From Shinella sp. (GTDB lineage Bacteria; Pseudomonadota; Alphaproteobacteria; Rhizobiales; Rhizobiaceae), in the NCBI GenBank assembly GCA_003248775.1, contig QFQX01000002.1, positions 124,001-188,000 on the forward strand: DNA of 64,000 bases, read 5' to 3'. Of the stretch, positions 26,700 to 35,908 are shown one piece after another. A program made the translations under genes and the position numbers. Under the pieces are notes generated by a model. It saw nothing but the letters and a program-made list of their open reading frames with translations. It searched no databases and was not told where the DNA came from. Each line of letters opens with the position of its first letter. The stretch's first letter is position 1.

Positions 26700-28320
26700 G
26701 CATCTTCTCGAAGTCAGGAACCTCTCGGTCGAGTTCCACACCGCGGCCGGCGTGGTCAAGGCGGTCAAGGATATCTCCTGGTATCTCGACCGTGGCGAAA
26801 CGCTTGCCATTCTCGGTGAATCGGGATCGGGCAAGTCGGTCTCCGCCTCGGCGGTCCTCGACCTGATCGACATGCCTCCGGGCCGCATCACCAGCGGCGA
26901 GATCCGGTTTGACGGCAAGGACCTGCTGAAGCTCTCCGCTTCCCAGCGCCGGGACATCAACGGCCGGAAGATCGCCATGATCTTCCAGGATCCGCTCAGC
27001 CATCTCAACCCGGTTTACCCGGTCGGCTGGCAGATCGTCGAGGCGCTCACCACCCATGGCGTCGACCGGGCGGCTGCCCATGCCGAAGCACTCAGGCTCG
27101 TGACCCGTGTAGGAATTCCCGAACCTGAAAACGCGCTGAAGAAATATCCGCACCAGTTTTCCGGCGGCCAGCGCCAGCGCCTAATGATCGCCATGGCGCT
27201 CGCAATGAAACCCGATGTCATCATTGCCGACGAACCGACAACGGCGCTCGACGTGACCGTGCAGGCCGAAGTGCTGCGGCTGCTCGACGAGTTGCAGCAG
27301 GAAACAGGCATGGGTGTGCTCATCATCACCCACGACCTTGGCGTCGTCGCCGAAATCGCCGACAGGGTCGTGGTGATGAATGCTGGCGAAATCGTGGAAA
27401 CCGGCAGCACGCGCGAGGTCTACAAGAACCCGCAGCATCCCTATACGCGCAAGCTGATCGGCGCTGCCCCCGGACGCGGCGAGATGCATCCGCCGCTGGA
27501 AGCTCGTGAACCGGTGCTGAAGGTCAGGGATCTGCAGAAATACTACAGCGCTTTTCACGCGTTGGACGGCGTTTCCTTCGATCTCATGCCGGGCGAGACG
27601 CTGGCTGTCGTCGGCGAAAGCGGCTCCGGCAAGTCGACGCTTGCCCGCATCCTGCTGCGCCTCGACGAACCGAGCGGCGGGCAGGCCTTCTGGAAAGGGC
27701 GGGATCTCTTCACCCTTTCGCCGGCCGAACTCTTCAAGCTTCGCCGCGACCTGCAAATGGTCTTCCAGGACCCGACCCAGTCGCTCAATCCACGCATGAC
27801 GGTCTACGATCTGGTCTCCGAGGCATGGGTCATCCACCCCGAGATCCTGCCGAAGAAACAGTGGCGCAGCCGCGTTGCCGAACTGCTGGTGCAGGTCGGC
27901 CTGCGGCCCGAGCATGCGGTGCGTTACCCGCATCAGTTTTCCGGCGGGCAGCGCCAGCGTATCGCCATCGCCCGGGCGCTTGCGCTCGAACCGCAACTGA
28001 TCGTCTGCGATGAGGCCGTGTCAGCACTCGACGTCTCGGTTCAGGCGCAGGTCATCGACCTTCTCGACAAGCTGCGAAAGGAGATGGGCATCGCCTTCAT
28101 CTTCATCGCCCACGACCTGCCGGTAGTGCGCGATTTCGCCGATCACGTGATGGTGATGCAGAAAGGCAAGGTGGTTGAACTCGGTACGGTTCGCCAGATC
28201 TTCGAGGCACCGAAAATGCCTTATACGCAGGCCCTGCTGGCCGCCGGCCTCGACCCCGATCCGGATGTTCAGGCCGAGCGCCGCAAGGCACGGCTCAAGT
28301 TGGCGCAGGTCGCTGGCTGA
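26692..28320 (+). CDS. ABC transporter ATP-binding protein, fused DppD-DppF type
   Basis: A 542-residue protein with two complete ATPase domains. The first has Walker A GESGSGKSVSASA, signature FSGGQRQRLMIAMAL and Walker B VIIADEPTTALD. The second (from ~residue 275) has GESGSGKSTLARIL, FSGGQRQRIAIARAL and LIVCDEAVSALD. Each is followed by the oligopeptide-type tail (HPYTRKLIGAAPGR, MPYTQALLAAGLD). In many systems these are separate DppD and DppF proteins; here one chain drives the importer. It is the last gene of the operon and is followed by a clear terminator at 28351. Confidence 0.94.
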   Translation: MAEHLLEVRNLSVEFHTAAGVVKAVKDISWYLDRGETLAILGESGSGKSVSASAVLDLIDMPPGRITSGEIRFDGKDLLKLSASQRRDINGRKIAMIFQDPLSHLNPVYPVGWQIVEALTTHGVDRAAAHAEALRLVTRVGIPEPENALKKYPHQFSGGQRQRLMIAMALAMKPDVIIADEPTTALDVTVQAEVLRLLDELQQETGMGVLIITHDLGVVAEIADRVVVMNAGEIVETGSTREVYKNPQHPYTRKLIGAAPGRGEMHPPLEAREPVLKVRDLQKYYSAFHALDGVSFDLMPGETLAVVGESGSGKSTLARILLRLDEPSGGQAFWKGRDLFTLSPAELFKLRRDLQMVFQDPTQSLNPRMTVYDLVSEAWVIHPEILPKKQWRSRVAELLVQVGLRPEHAVRYPHQFSGGQRQRIAIARALALEPQLIVCDEAVSALDVSVQAQVIDLLDKLRKEMGIAFIFIAHDLPVVRDFADHVMVMQKGKVVELGTVRQIFEAPKMPYTQALLAAGLDPDPDVQAERRKARLKLAQVAG

Positions 28321-28350
28321 GCCCATCAACACACGGAAAAGAATACGGAT

Positions 28351-28380
28351 ATCAGGCGGCTTCAGCCGCCTGATTGTTTT
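28351..28380 (+). terminator. Rho-independent terminator of the ABC operon
   Basis: ATCAGGCGGC (28351-28360) and GCCGCCTGAT (28365-28374) form a perfect ten-base stem with a TTCA loop, followed by TGTTTT. It lies 30 bp after the ATPase stop. Confidence 0.9.
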
Positions 28381-28470
28381 CACTCTCCAGCATCGGACGC
28401 CTTTCCGCCTATCCTACCGCCAGCGGATAACAGCTTGACGCCGGGACGCGCTGCCTTTCTTGTCCTTACC

Positions 28471-28491
28471 GGATTGCCGCGTTGGCAATCC
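28471..28491. promoter_or_regulatory. inverted repeat upstream of the FMN reductase gene
   Basis: GGATTGCC and GGCAATCC form a perfect eight-base inverted repeat spaced by five bases, centred about 46 bp before the ATG at 28527. It could be a repressor or LysR-type operator; no regulator gene is adjacent. Confidence 0.4.
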
Positions 28492-28526
28492 GAAACCATG
28501 AAGCCCGAACCAAGAGGAATGAGGAT

Positions 28527-29093
28527 ATGGCGAAACTGATCGGTATCTCGGGAAGCCTGAGACGCGGCTCCTACAACAGCGCCTTGCTGCGCGCCGCCGC
28601 GAAACTTGCGCCGACAGGCTCGGAGCTTTCCATCGGAACAATTCACGGCATCCCGCTCTATGACGGCGATCTGGAGACGGAACAAGGCATTCCGGAAGCG
28701 GTGCAGACGCTGAAAGACGCGATTGCGGCGGCCGATGGCCTGATCCTCGTGACGCCGGAATACAACAACTCCATTCCCGGTGTTTTCAAGAACGCCATCG
28801 ACTGGCTTTCACGTCCTTCGAACGACATCAAGCGGGTCTTCGGCGGCAAGCCCGTCGCGCTGATGGGAGCCTCGCCGGGCGGTTTCGGCACGATCCTTTC
28901 GCAAAATGCCTGGCTGCCGATCCTTCGCACGCTCGGGGTGGATTTCTGGTCGGAAGGTCGCCTGCTGGTGTCGCGCGCTTCGGGCGTCTTCGATGCCGAT
29001 GGTAATCTTGCGGACGCCAAGATCGAAGAGCAGTTGAAAGGTTTCCTTGCGGGCTTTGCCGAGTTCGCCACATCCGCCCGCAACGGCCGATGA
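28527..29093 (+). CDS. NADPH-dependent FMN reductase (chromate/quinone reductase type)
   Basis: A 188-residue flavodoxin-like protein. Seen: the FMN phosphate loop GSLRRGSYNSALLRA (residues ~8-22), PEYNNSIPGVFKNAIDWLSR, the conserved signature of YieF/ChrR/azoreductase-like reductases, and GASPGGFGTILSQ. GAGG lies shortly before the ATG at 28527. Such enzymes transfer electrons from NAD(P)H to quinones, chromate or free flavin. It stands alone between the ABC operon terminator and the convergent TauE gene, so it has its own promoter. The inverted repeat at 28471 may control it. Confidence 0.9.
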   Translation: MAKLIGISGSLRRGSYNSALLRAAAKLAPTGSELSIGTIHGIPLYDGDLETEQGIPEAVQTLKDAIAAADGLILVTPEYNNSIPGVFKNAIDWLSRPSNDIKRVFGGKPVALMGASPGGFGTILSQNAWLPILRTLGVDFWSEGRLLVSRASGVFDADGNLADAKIEEQLKGFLAGFAEFATSARNGR

Positions 29094-29124
29094 CGAATTC
29101 CGTGCATCGCATAAGGCCCGTTGG

Positions 29125-29883
29125 TCAGATCAGCGATGCAACGTAATCCCAGATGAGCTTCAGCGAGAGCAGGAGCAGGGTTATCTGGATCAATCTGAAG
29201 AACAGCCCATCCGGAATCATCCGGGTGAGCTGCCGCCCGGCGATGGTGCCGATGATCGCAGGTACGGCAAGGCCGAGAACGAGCGGCACGTCGAAATGCG
29301 AGAACTGGTTGAGCTGCCAGTAGGGAACGAGCTTCACCGCATTGATGATAGCAAAGAGGACCGTCGAGGTCCCGGCAAAGGTCATCTTTTCCAGACGCTG
29401 CGGCAGCACGTACATCTGGAACGGCGGCGCGCCGGAATGGGAAACGAAGCTCGCGAGCCCCGTCAGCACACCCCAGAAGACCCCGCCCGGCACGTCGGCG
29501 GAGCGCACACGCGCCGCGCGATAACGCTCGCCGAACCAGGCGTTCAGGCAGAAGAGCACACCGACAACCCCGACCAGCATGCCGATGAAGACGCTCGAAA
29601 GCGAAGCGCTGAAATACCAGCCGATAGCAATGCCCGCGATTGCCGCGGGCGTCAGGATGGCGAGATTGCGGGCAGAATAATCACGCCGGTAGAGGTAGAG
29701 ACCAACCATATCGCTGGCGACGAAGATCGGCAGCAGCAACGCCGCTGCCGTAACCGGCGAAATGACGAGGGCAAGGAGCGGCACGGCCAGCGTGCCGACC
29801 GAAGGCAATCCGCCCTTGGAAAGACCGACCACAAAGGCCGAGACGACAGCGATCACCAGGATGAGTGGCGTATGTTCGATCAA
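29125..29883 (-). CDS. TauE/SafE-family sulfite/organic anion exporter
   Basis: A 252-residue membrane protein with about eight hydrophobic segments. It has the two-fold TauE/SafE layout, each half opening with a conserved loop: GLSKGGLPSVGTLAVPLL near the N-terminus and GLASFVSHSGAPPFQMYVLP in the second half. Family members export sulfite, sulfoacetate or related anions, or are of unknown substrate. The gene lies 46 bp downstream of iolG on the same strand, so it may be co-transcribed, although no functional tie to inositol is known. Its 3' end converges on the FMN reductase gene. Confidence 0.88.
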   Translation of the reverse strand: MIEHTPLILVIAVVSAFVVGLSKGGLPSVGTLAVPLLALVISPVTAAALLLPIFVASDMVGLYLYRRDYSARNLAILTPAAIAGIAIGWYFSASLSSVFIGMLVGVVGVLFCLNAWFGERYRAARVRSADVPGGVFWGVLTGLASFVSHSGAPPFQMYVLPQRLEKMTFAGTSTVLFAIINAVKLVPYWQLNQFSHFDVPLVLGLAVPAIIGTIAGRQLTRMIPDGLFFRLIQITLLLLSLKLIWDYVASLI

Positions 29884-29929
29884 CGGCCCTGCCCCTCGTT
29901 CACAATCAACCTGCTACCATCTCACTGCC

Positions 29930-30922
29930 TTAAACAAGTGATATCGTCACATGCTCGGAGGCGGATCTGAGCGCCGCATCGGCAAGCTGAAGGGCAATCA
30001 GCCCATCTTCCGCCGAAGGCGACGGCGCGGTTCCCTCAACGATCGAATCGATGAAGGCGGAGATTTCCGCCGCGTAGGCAGCCGTATAGCGCGTCATGAA
30101 GAAGTCGTGCAATGGCGGGCGGGTATAGCCGTTTCCTGTTGCGATTTCGATCGACACCGGCCGCTGGTTTTCGGCGGAGACAGCACCAAGCGACCCATGA
30201 ACCTCGATGCGCTGGTCATAGCCATAGGAGGCGCGGCGCGAATTGGAAATCATCGCCTGCCGGCCGCTTGCCGTCGTCAGGATGATGCTGGCGCTGTCAT
30301 AGTCGCCGAGCTTGCCGATTTCCGGATCGACCAGCACCGAGCCGAATGCGGTGACGCTGACGATTTCCTCACCGAGGAGGAAGCGAGCCATGTCGAAGTC
30401 ATGGATGGTCATGTCGCGGAAAATACCGCCGGAAACCTTGATGTAGGAAGCCGGCGGCGGGCCGGGATCGCGGCTGGTGATCGTCACCATCTCCACCTTG
30501 CCGATCGTGCCGTCTTCGATGGCCTTTCGTACCGCGCGGAAATGCGGGTCGAAGCGACGATTGAAGCCGAGCATGACGCGCGCGCCGGTCTGGCGAACGA
30601 CCTCGAGGCAGGCCTTTGCACGCGCCACGTCCAGGTCGATCGGCTTTTCACAGAAAATGGCCTTGCCGGCCTTGGCGAAACGTTCGATCAGGTCGGCATG
30701 GGTATTGGTCGGCGTGCAGATGACGACGGCATCGATTTCGGGATCGGCGAGAACCGCATCGATCGTGCTGACCTTGCAGCCGGCCTGATCGGCAATGGCC
30801 TGGGCCGCCTCGGCAACGGCATCCACCACCGCCACGAGTTTGGCGCGGCTGTCGCTGGCGATTGCCTGTGCATGAACCTTGCCGATGCGACCGGCACCCA
30901 GAAGCGCAAGCTTCGTTACCAT
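29930..30922 (-). CDS. iolG: myo-inositol 2-dehydrogenase (Gfo/Idh/MocA family)
   Basis: A 330-residue protein. The Rossmann motif GAGRIGKVHAQAI follows the start MVTKLALL. The catalytic EKPIDLD is at about residues 93-99, and further conserved phrases are GFNRRFDPHF and GGIFRDMTIHDFDMARFL, typical of IolG. It oxidises myo-inositol with NAD+ to 2-keto-myo-inositol (scyllo-inosose), the first step of the pathway. It is divergent from the RpiR-type regulator and the iolCDEB block, with a TGGAAT-type operator candidate between. The start at 30922 is preferred to an extension to 30976, because the Rossmann strand begins right there. Confidence 0.93.
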   Translation of the reverse strand: MVTKLALLGAGRIGKVHAQAIASDSRAKLVAVVDAVAEAAQAIADQAGCKVSTIDAVLADPEIDAVVICTPTNTHADLIERFAKAGKAIFCEKPIDLDVARAKACLEVVRQTGARVMLGFNRRFDPHFRAVRKAIEDGTIGKVEMVTITSRDPGPPPASYIKVSGGIFRDMTIHDFDMARFLLGEEIVSVTAFGSVLVDPEIGKLGDYDSASIILTTASGRQAMISNSRRASYGYDQRIEVHGSLGAVSAENQRPVSIEIATGNGYTRPPLHDFFMTRYTAAYAAEISAFIDSIVEGTAPSPSAEDGLIALQLADAALRSASEHVTISLV

Positions 30923-31012
30923 GATATCTCCTCCCTTGGGTGTTGCCGCCCTGCGCCGGGCTTCCCCTTCATTCATCGATCAGGGGGAGCATAAATATCG
31001 GCGCAAAACGCG

Positions 31013-31030
31013 TTTGGAATATATATTCTA
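31013..31030. promoter_or_regulatory. candidate IolR operator between iolG and the regulator gene
   Basis: TGGAAT (31015-31020), four bases, then ATTCTA (31025-31030) form a near-perfect inverted repeat in an AT-rich patch. The same TGGAAT/ATTCCA half-sites recur at 31904 and 44168 before the other inositol units. Confidence 0.55.
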
Positions 31031-31078
31031 TTTTGCTAGAGTGTGGACAGATGACTGTCAAGCAGGAAAGGAAACCAC

Positions 31079-31891
31079 ATGAATGAAAGCGCAGTGCCCG
31101 CCACGGTGAAGGCCTTCGAGGAGCGCCTGCTGGAAGTTTCCTCCAGCCTGCCCAAGCGGCTTCGGCAATGCGCCGACTATGTCGCGGCCAATCAGGACCG
31201 CATCGCCGTCTCCACTGTTGCAGAGATGGCGGAAGGGGCCGGCGTGCAGCCTTCGGCGTTCATGCGCTTCTGTCAGATCATGGGCTTTTCCGGCTTTTCC
31301 GAGATGCAGCGGCTGTTTCGCGATTCCTATGTCGGCGGCTGGCCGGACTATGCGACACGCCTCGACCACCTGCGCGAAAAGGGGAAAGAAAGCGGCGGCG
31401 GCCTACTCGCCGAATTCGTGGAAGCCGGCCGCGCATCGCTGGAAAGCCTGCTGAAAACCGTCGATCCGCACGATCTCGACGAAGCCGTCTCCATTCTCGC
31501 CAAGGCCGATATCATCCATATCATCGGCCTGCGGCGCTCCTTCCCTGTCGCGAGCTACCTCGCCTATGCCTTCGAGAAGATGAAGGTTCCGGCCATGCTG
31601 CACAGCGCCGTGGGCAAGCTCGACAACCAGAGCGCCATAAGGCCCGGCGATGCCGTGCTCGCCATCACCTTCTCCCCCTACACCACCGAAACGGTCGATC
31701 TCGTTACCACCGCGCGAAGCCGTGACATCCCGGTTGTCGCCCTTACCGATACCGCCGTCAGTTCACTCCGCAAGTCGGGCGCCAAGCTGATCACAGTCAC
31801 GGAAGTCGATTTCGGAGCCTTTCGCTCGCTCTCCGCAACGCTCTGCGTGGCGATCACGCTGGCAGTCGCGGTTGGAACACAACGAGACTGA
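31079..31891 (+). CDS. iolR: RpiR/MurR-family regulator, probable inositol repressor
   Basis: A 270-residue protein. The N-terminal helix-turn-helix region (residues ~1-80) has LRQCADYVAANQDRIAVSTV and FMRFCQIMGFSGFSEMQRLF. A SIS sugar-binding domain follows (from ~125) with IIHIIGLRRSFPVASYLAYA and AITFSPYTTETVDLV. An AGGAAAGGA site precedes the start. In alphaproteobacteria RpiR-type proteins control inositol catabolism. It sits between iolG and iolC in the opposite orientation to iolG, and all three iol promoter regions carry similar inverted repeats. The repressor role is inference from family and position. Confidence 0.85.
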   Translation: MNESAVPATVKAFEERLLEVSSSLPKRLRQCADYVAANQDRIAVSTVAEMAEGAGVQPSAFMRFCQIMGFSGFSEMQRLFRDSYVGGWPDYATRLDHLREKGKESGGGLLAEFVEAGRASLESLLKTVDPHDLDEAVSILAKADIIHIIGLRRSFPVASYLAYAFEKMKVPAMLHSAVGKLDNQSAIRPGDAVLAITFSPYTTETVDLVTTARSRDIPVVALTDTAVSSLRKSGAKLITVTEVDFGAFRSLSATLCVAITLAVAVGTQRD

Positions 31892-31903
31892 ATATTTTTG
31901 TTG

Positions 31904-31924
31904 AAATTCCAAAAAATGGAATTT
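31904..31924. promoter_or_regulatory. candidate IolR operator upstream of iolC
   Basis: AAATTCCA (31904-31911), five A residues, then TGGAATTT (31917-31924): a perfect eight-base inverted repeat just after the regulator gene and about 160 bp before iolC. The core ATTCCA-N5-TGGAAT is identical in form to the site at 44168. Confidence 0.65.
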
Positions 31925-32082
31925 AAAATCCAAATTGAGAATGGGACGACGCCCGGGAGTGCGCTCGCCCGAAAATGCCGGATACATCGCGAGACCTGAG
32001 GAAGGTTTCGGGCTGCCGGCAAGCGACACGAACAAGGGCCCACCGCCTCGCGGACAAGGGCATGCAGCCAGGGAGGAGGCTC

Positions 32083-34035
32083 GTGAAAACACTCGATCTC
32101 ATCACGATCGGCCGATCGTCTGTCGACCTCTACGGCGTACAGGTCGGAGGCAGGCTCGAAGACATGGCCTCCTTCAACAAGTATATCGGCGGTTCCCCAA
32201 CAAACATCGCAGCTGGCACCGCCCGCCTGGGACTGAAGTCGGCGCTGATTACCCGCGTCGGCGACGAGCATATGGGCCGCTTCATCCGCGAGCAGCTGGA
32301 GCGCGAGGGCGTCGATGTGCGCGGCGTGAAAACCGATCCGGAGAGACTGACTGCGCTTGTGCTGCTTGGCATCCGCGACGAACACCAGTTCCCGCTGATC
32401 TTCTACCGCGAAAACTGTGCCGACATGGCCCTGTCGGAAGAGGATATCGATCCGGCCTTCATCGCGGAAGCGGCCTGCGTCTGCGCGACCGGAACGCATC
32501 TCTCTCATCCGCGCACCGTAGCCGCGGTCCTGAAGGCGCTAAACCTCGCCCGGGAAAGCGGCGCCAGAACAGCGCTCGATATCGATTACCGCCCGAACCT
32601 CTGGGGCCTCGCAGGCCACGGCGCCGGTGAAAGCCGCTACATCGGCTCCGATGCAGTGACGGCCAAGCTGCAATCGACGCTGCATCTGTTCGATCTCATC
32701 GTCGGGACGGAAGAAGAATTCCATATCGCCGGCGGCTCCACCGATACGATCGAGGCGCTGAAGGCAGTTCGCCGCATCTCGAAGGCCGCACTTGTGTGCA
32801 AGCGCGGACCGCTTGGCGCGGTCGTCTTCGCCGGAGACATTCCCGATAGTCTGGACGACGGCCAAACGGGCCAGGGCTTCCCGATCGAGGTCTTCAACGT
32901 GCTGGGCGCTGGCGACGGCTTCATGTCCGGCCTGCTCAAGGGCTGGCTGACCGGAGAGGACTGGCCGACGTCGCTCAAATTCGCCAATGCCTGTGGCGCT
33001 TTCGCGGTGTCACGGCATGGCTGCACGCCCGCCTATCCGAGCCTGGAGGAACTGCAGTATTTCTTCCGCACCGGCATTCGCGACAAGGCGCTGCGCAAGG
33101 ACGAGGCGCTGGAACAGGTCCACTGGTCGACCAACCGCAAGATCGACCGGTCGACCATGAGGGTCTTCGCTTTCGACCATCGCATGCAGCTTGAAGCCAT
33201 GGCGAAGGAAACCGGAACCGACCTTGGCAAGATCGGTTCTTTCAAGCAGCTTTGCCTCAAGGCCGCTCTCGATGTCGCCGGAGAAGACACCGGCTACGGC
33301 ATTCTCTGCGACGGACGGCTGGGGCGCGACGCGCTCTATGCGGCCAGCGGCTCGGGTCTCTGGATCGGCCGGCCGGTCGAATGGCCGGGTTCCCGTCCGT
33401 TAACGCTGGAAGCGGAGATCGGCCCCGATTACGGCGGACTTGGCGAATGGCCACTGGAAAACGTGGTGAAGGTCCTCTGCTTCTACCATCCTGACGATCC
33501 GCCGGAGATGCGGGCCGAACAGGAAGCGACCGTCATCCGTCTGTTCCATGCCGCCCGCCGCAACCGTCTCGAAATGCTTCTGGAGGTCATTCCCTCCAAG
33601 GTCGCCCCGACGGACGACCTGACGGCCGCCCGCATCATCGACCGTTTCTACGAGATCGGCGTCTATCCCGATTGGTGGAAACTGGAGCCGATGCGCACCC
33701 ATTCATCGTGGAAGAATGCCTGCGAAGCCGTATCCCGCCACGATCCCTATACACGCGGCATCGTCGTGCTCGGCCTCGACGCACCGGAGGCGGAGCTTGC
33801 CGAAAGCTTCCGACTGGCGGCCGGCTTCGATCTGGTCAAGGGGTTTGCCGTCGGCAGAACCATCTTCGGAGAAGCGGCGCGCAAATGGCTGGCCGGCACG
33901 ATCAGCGACAGCGAGGCGGTGGAGGACATGACGCAGCGCTTCAGCAATCTCTGCCGCATCTGGGATGACGCGCGCGCGTCCAGTACGGCCATCGCGCAGG
34001 GTTCACCCGCAATCGCGGCAACACAGGCAAGGTAA
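32083..34035 (+). CDS. iolC: 5-dehydro-2-deoxygluconokinase fused to DUF2090 domain
   Basis: A 650-residue fusion. The GTG start at 32083 is backed by GGGAGGAGG. Residues ~1-325 form a PfkB-type kinase: TIGRSSVDLYG, FNKYIGGSPTNIAAGTARLG and the catalytic VLGAGDGFMSGLLKGWL. Residues ~345-630 are a DUF2090 TIM-barrel, beginning RVFAFDHRMQLEAMAKETG, with WWKLEPMRTHSSW and KGFAVGRTIFGEAARKWL. IolC phosphorylates 5-dehydro-2-deoxy-D-gluconate. DUF2090 resembles the IolJ/LacD-type aldolase that splits the phosphorylated product, so the chain may carry two consecutive steps. This fusion is the rule in rhizobia and related proteobacteria. No separate iolJ is seen in the window. Confidence 0.93.
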   Translation: MKTLDLITIGRSSVDLYGVQVGGRLEDMASFNKYIGGSPTNIAAGTARLGLKSALITRVGDEHMGRFIREQLEREGVDVRGVKTDPERLTALVLLGIRDEHQFPLIFYRENCADMALSEEDIDPAFIAEAACVCATGTHLSHPRTVAAVLKALNLARESGARTALDIDYRPNLWGLAGHGAGESRYIGSDAVTAKLQSTLHLFDLIVGTEEEFHIAGGSTDTIEALKAVRRISKAALVCKRGPLGAVVFAGDIPDSLDDGQTGQGFPIEVFNVLGAGDGFMSGLLKGWLTGEDWPTSLKFANACGAFAVSRHGCTPAYPSLEELQYFFRTGIRDKALRKDEALEQVHWSTNRKIDRSTMRVFAFDHRMQLEAMAKETGTDLGKIGSFKQLCLKAALDVAGEDTGYGILCDGRLGRDALYAASGSGLWIGRPVEWPGSRPLTLEAEIGPDYGGLGEWPLENVVKVLCFYHPDDPPEMRAEQEATVIRLFHAARRNRLEMLLEVIPSKVAPTDDLTAARIIDRFYEIGVYPDWWKLEPMRTHSSWKNACEAVSRHDPYTRGIVVLGLDAPEAELAESFRLAAGFDLVKGFAVGRTIFGEAARKWLAGTISDSEAVEDMTQRFSNLCRIWDDARASSTAIAQGSPAIAATQAR

Positions 34036-34085
34036 GGCGGTTCGTCCACCACAACGAGATCGAACCGACCGAGAGGAGAAGCGGC

Positions 34086-35906
34086 GTGAAAACGATCAGA
34101 CTGACAGCCGCCCAGGCAATGGTGCGCTATCTGGCGAACCAGATGAACGAGCACGGCGAACCCTATATCGCCGGCGTCTGGGCAATCTTCGGCCATGGTA
34201 ACGTGGCCGGCATCGGCGAAGCCCTGCATGGCATTCGCGATGAACTGCCGACACTGCGCGGACAGAACGAGCAATCGATGGCCCATGCCGCGATTGCCTA
34301 TACCAAGCAGCTTCGCCGCCGCCGCGCGATGGCGGTGACCTCGTCGATCGGTCCCGGTGCGCTCAACATGGTGACGGCGGCAGCCCTTGCCCATGTGAAC
34401 CGCCTGCCGGTGCTCTTCATTCCCGGAGATGTCTTTGCCAATCGCGGCCCGGACCCGGTTTTGCAACAGATCGAGGATTTTGGCGACGGCACGGTTTCGG
34501 TCAACGACTGCTTCCGCCCGGTCAGCCGCTATTTCGACCGGATCATGCGACCCGAGCAACTGCTGACGGCTCTGCCCCGCGCCATGCGCACCATGACGGA
34601 CCCCGCCGATTGCGGACCCGTCACCCTCGCCTTCTGCCAGGACGTTCAGGCCGAAGCCTATGACTATCCGGAGATCTTCTTCGAAAAGCGCGTCTGGCGC
34701 ATGCGCCGTCCGGAGCCGGACAGGGCTGAATTCGAAGCCGCAGTTGCAGCGCTCAAGTCTGCAAAGAATCCGGTGATCGTCGCCGGCGGCGGCGTGCATT
34801 TCTCGGGCGCTACCGAAACGCTCAAGGCCTTCGCCGAAAAGCACAAGATCCCTGTTGTCGAAACACAGGCCGGCAAGTCCGTCATGGCCTGGGATCACCC
34901 GCTGAATTTCGGCGCGGTGGGCGTCACTGGAACGGAATGCGCGAATATCGTTTCCGAAAAGGCCGATCTCGTATTCGGGGTCGGCACGCGCTTCCAGGAT
35001 TTCACCACCGGCTCCTGGGCGCTGTTCAAGAACCCGACGCGCAAGATCCTCGCGCTGAACGTTCAGGCCTATGACAGCGCAAAGCACGACGCGATCCCGC
35101 TGACGGCGGATGCGAAGATCGGACTTGAACAGCTCTCCGCCGCTCTTGGCGACAAGACATTCCAGGCACCGGATCCGGCAATCAAAAACGGCTGGTTCGC
35201 CAAGGCGGATGCGGTGACGAACGCGCCCAGGGACAGCAACAGCCTGCCGACCGATATGCAGGTGATCGGCGCCGTGCAGCGGTCATCGCGCGACAACACC
35301 GTCGTCATGTGCGCTGCCGGCACCATGCCGGGCGAACTGCACCAGCTCTGGAAGTCGAAGCTGCCGCTCTCCTATCACATGGAATACGGCTTTTCCTGCA
35401 TGGGCTACGAGGTCGCGGGCGGCCTCGGCATCAAGATGGCGGAACCCGACCGCGACGTCATCGTCATGGTCGGCGACGGCTCCTACATGATGATGAACTC
35501 GGAGCTTGCGACCGCCGTCGGCATGGGCGTGAAGATCACCCTCGTGATCACCGACAATCGCGGCTACGGCTGCATCAACCGGCTGCAGATGGGCACCGGC
35601 GGAGCCGAGTTCAACAATCTCTACGCCCATACCAACGTCAATCCGATCGCCATAGATTTTGCCGCCCACGCGGCATCGATGGGCGCGGTCGCCAGCAAGG
35701 TCGCAAGCATCGCGGAACTGGAAACGGCTCTCGCCGCCGCCCGTGAATCGACCGTGACGACAGTGATCGTGATCGACACCGATCCGTATCCCACGCCCGA
35801 TGCCGGCGGTCATTTCTGGGACGTAGCGGTTCCCGAAGTCTCGCCCCGCGCAGAAGTCAATCAAGCCCGCGCCCGCTACGAGGCCGCACTCAAGGAAAGA
35901 CACTGA
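34086..35906 (+). CDS. iolD: 3D-(3,5/4)-trihydroxycyclohexane-1,2-dione hydrolase
   Basis: A 606-residue thiamine-diphosphate enzyme. The N-terminal domain has [18 protein letters not shown] with the conserved glutamate, then [20 protein letters not shown]. The C-terminal ThDP motif runs from [19 protein letters not shown] to [14 protein letters not shown]. IolD opens the six-carbon ring of the dione made by IolE to give 5-deoxyglucuronate. The start is GTG at 34086 after GAGGAGAAG. It lies 50 bp after iolC and two bases before iolE, in the order C-D-E-B seen in related bacteria. Confidence 0.95.
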   Translation: MKTIRLTAAQAMVRYLANQMNEHGEPYIAGVWAIFGHGNVAGIGEALHGIRDELPTLRGQNEQSMAHAAIAYTKQLRRRRAMAVTSSIGPGALNMVTAAALAHVNRLPVLFIPGDVFANRGPDPVLQQIEDFGDGTVSVNDCFRPVSRYFDRIMRPEQLLTALPRAMRTMTDPADCGPVTLAFCQDVQAEAYDYPEIFFEKRVWRMRRPEPDRAEFEAAVAALKSAKNPVIVAGGGVHFSGATETLKAFAEKHKIPVVETQAGKSVMAWDHPLNFGAVGVTGTECANIVSEKADLVFGVGTRFQDFTTGSWALFKNPTRKILALNVQAYDSAKHDAIPLTADAKIGLEQLSAALGDKTFQAPDPAIKNGWFAKADAVTNAPRDSNSLPTDMQVIGAVQRSSRDNTVVMCAAGTMPGELHQLWKSKLPLSYHMEYGFSCMGYEVAGGLGIKMAEPDRDVIVMVGDGSYMMMNSELATAVGMGVKITLVITDNRGYGCINRLQMGTGGAEFNNLYAHTNVNPIAIDFAAHAASMGAVASKVASIAELETALAAARESTVTTVIVIDTDPYPTPDAGGHFWDVAVPEVSPRAEVNQARARYEAALKERH

Positions 35907-35908
35907 CC

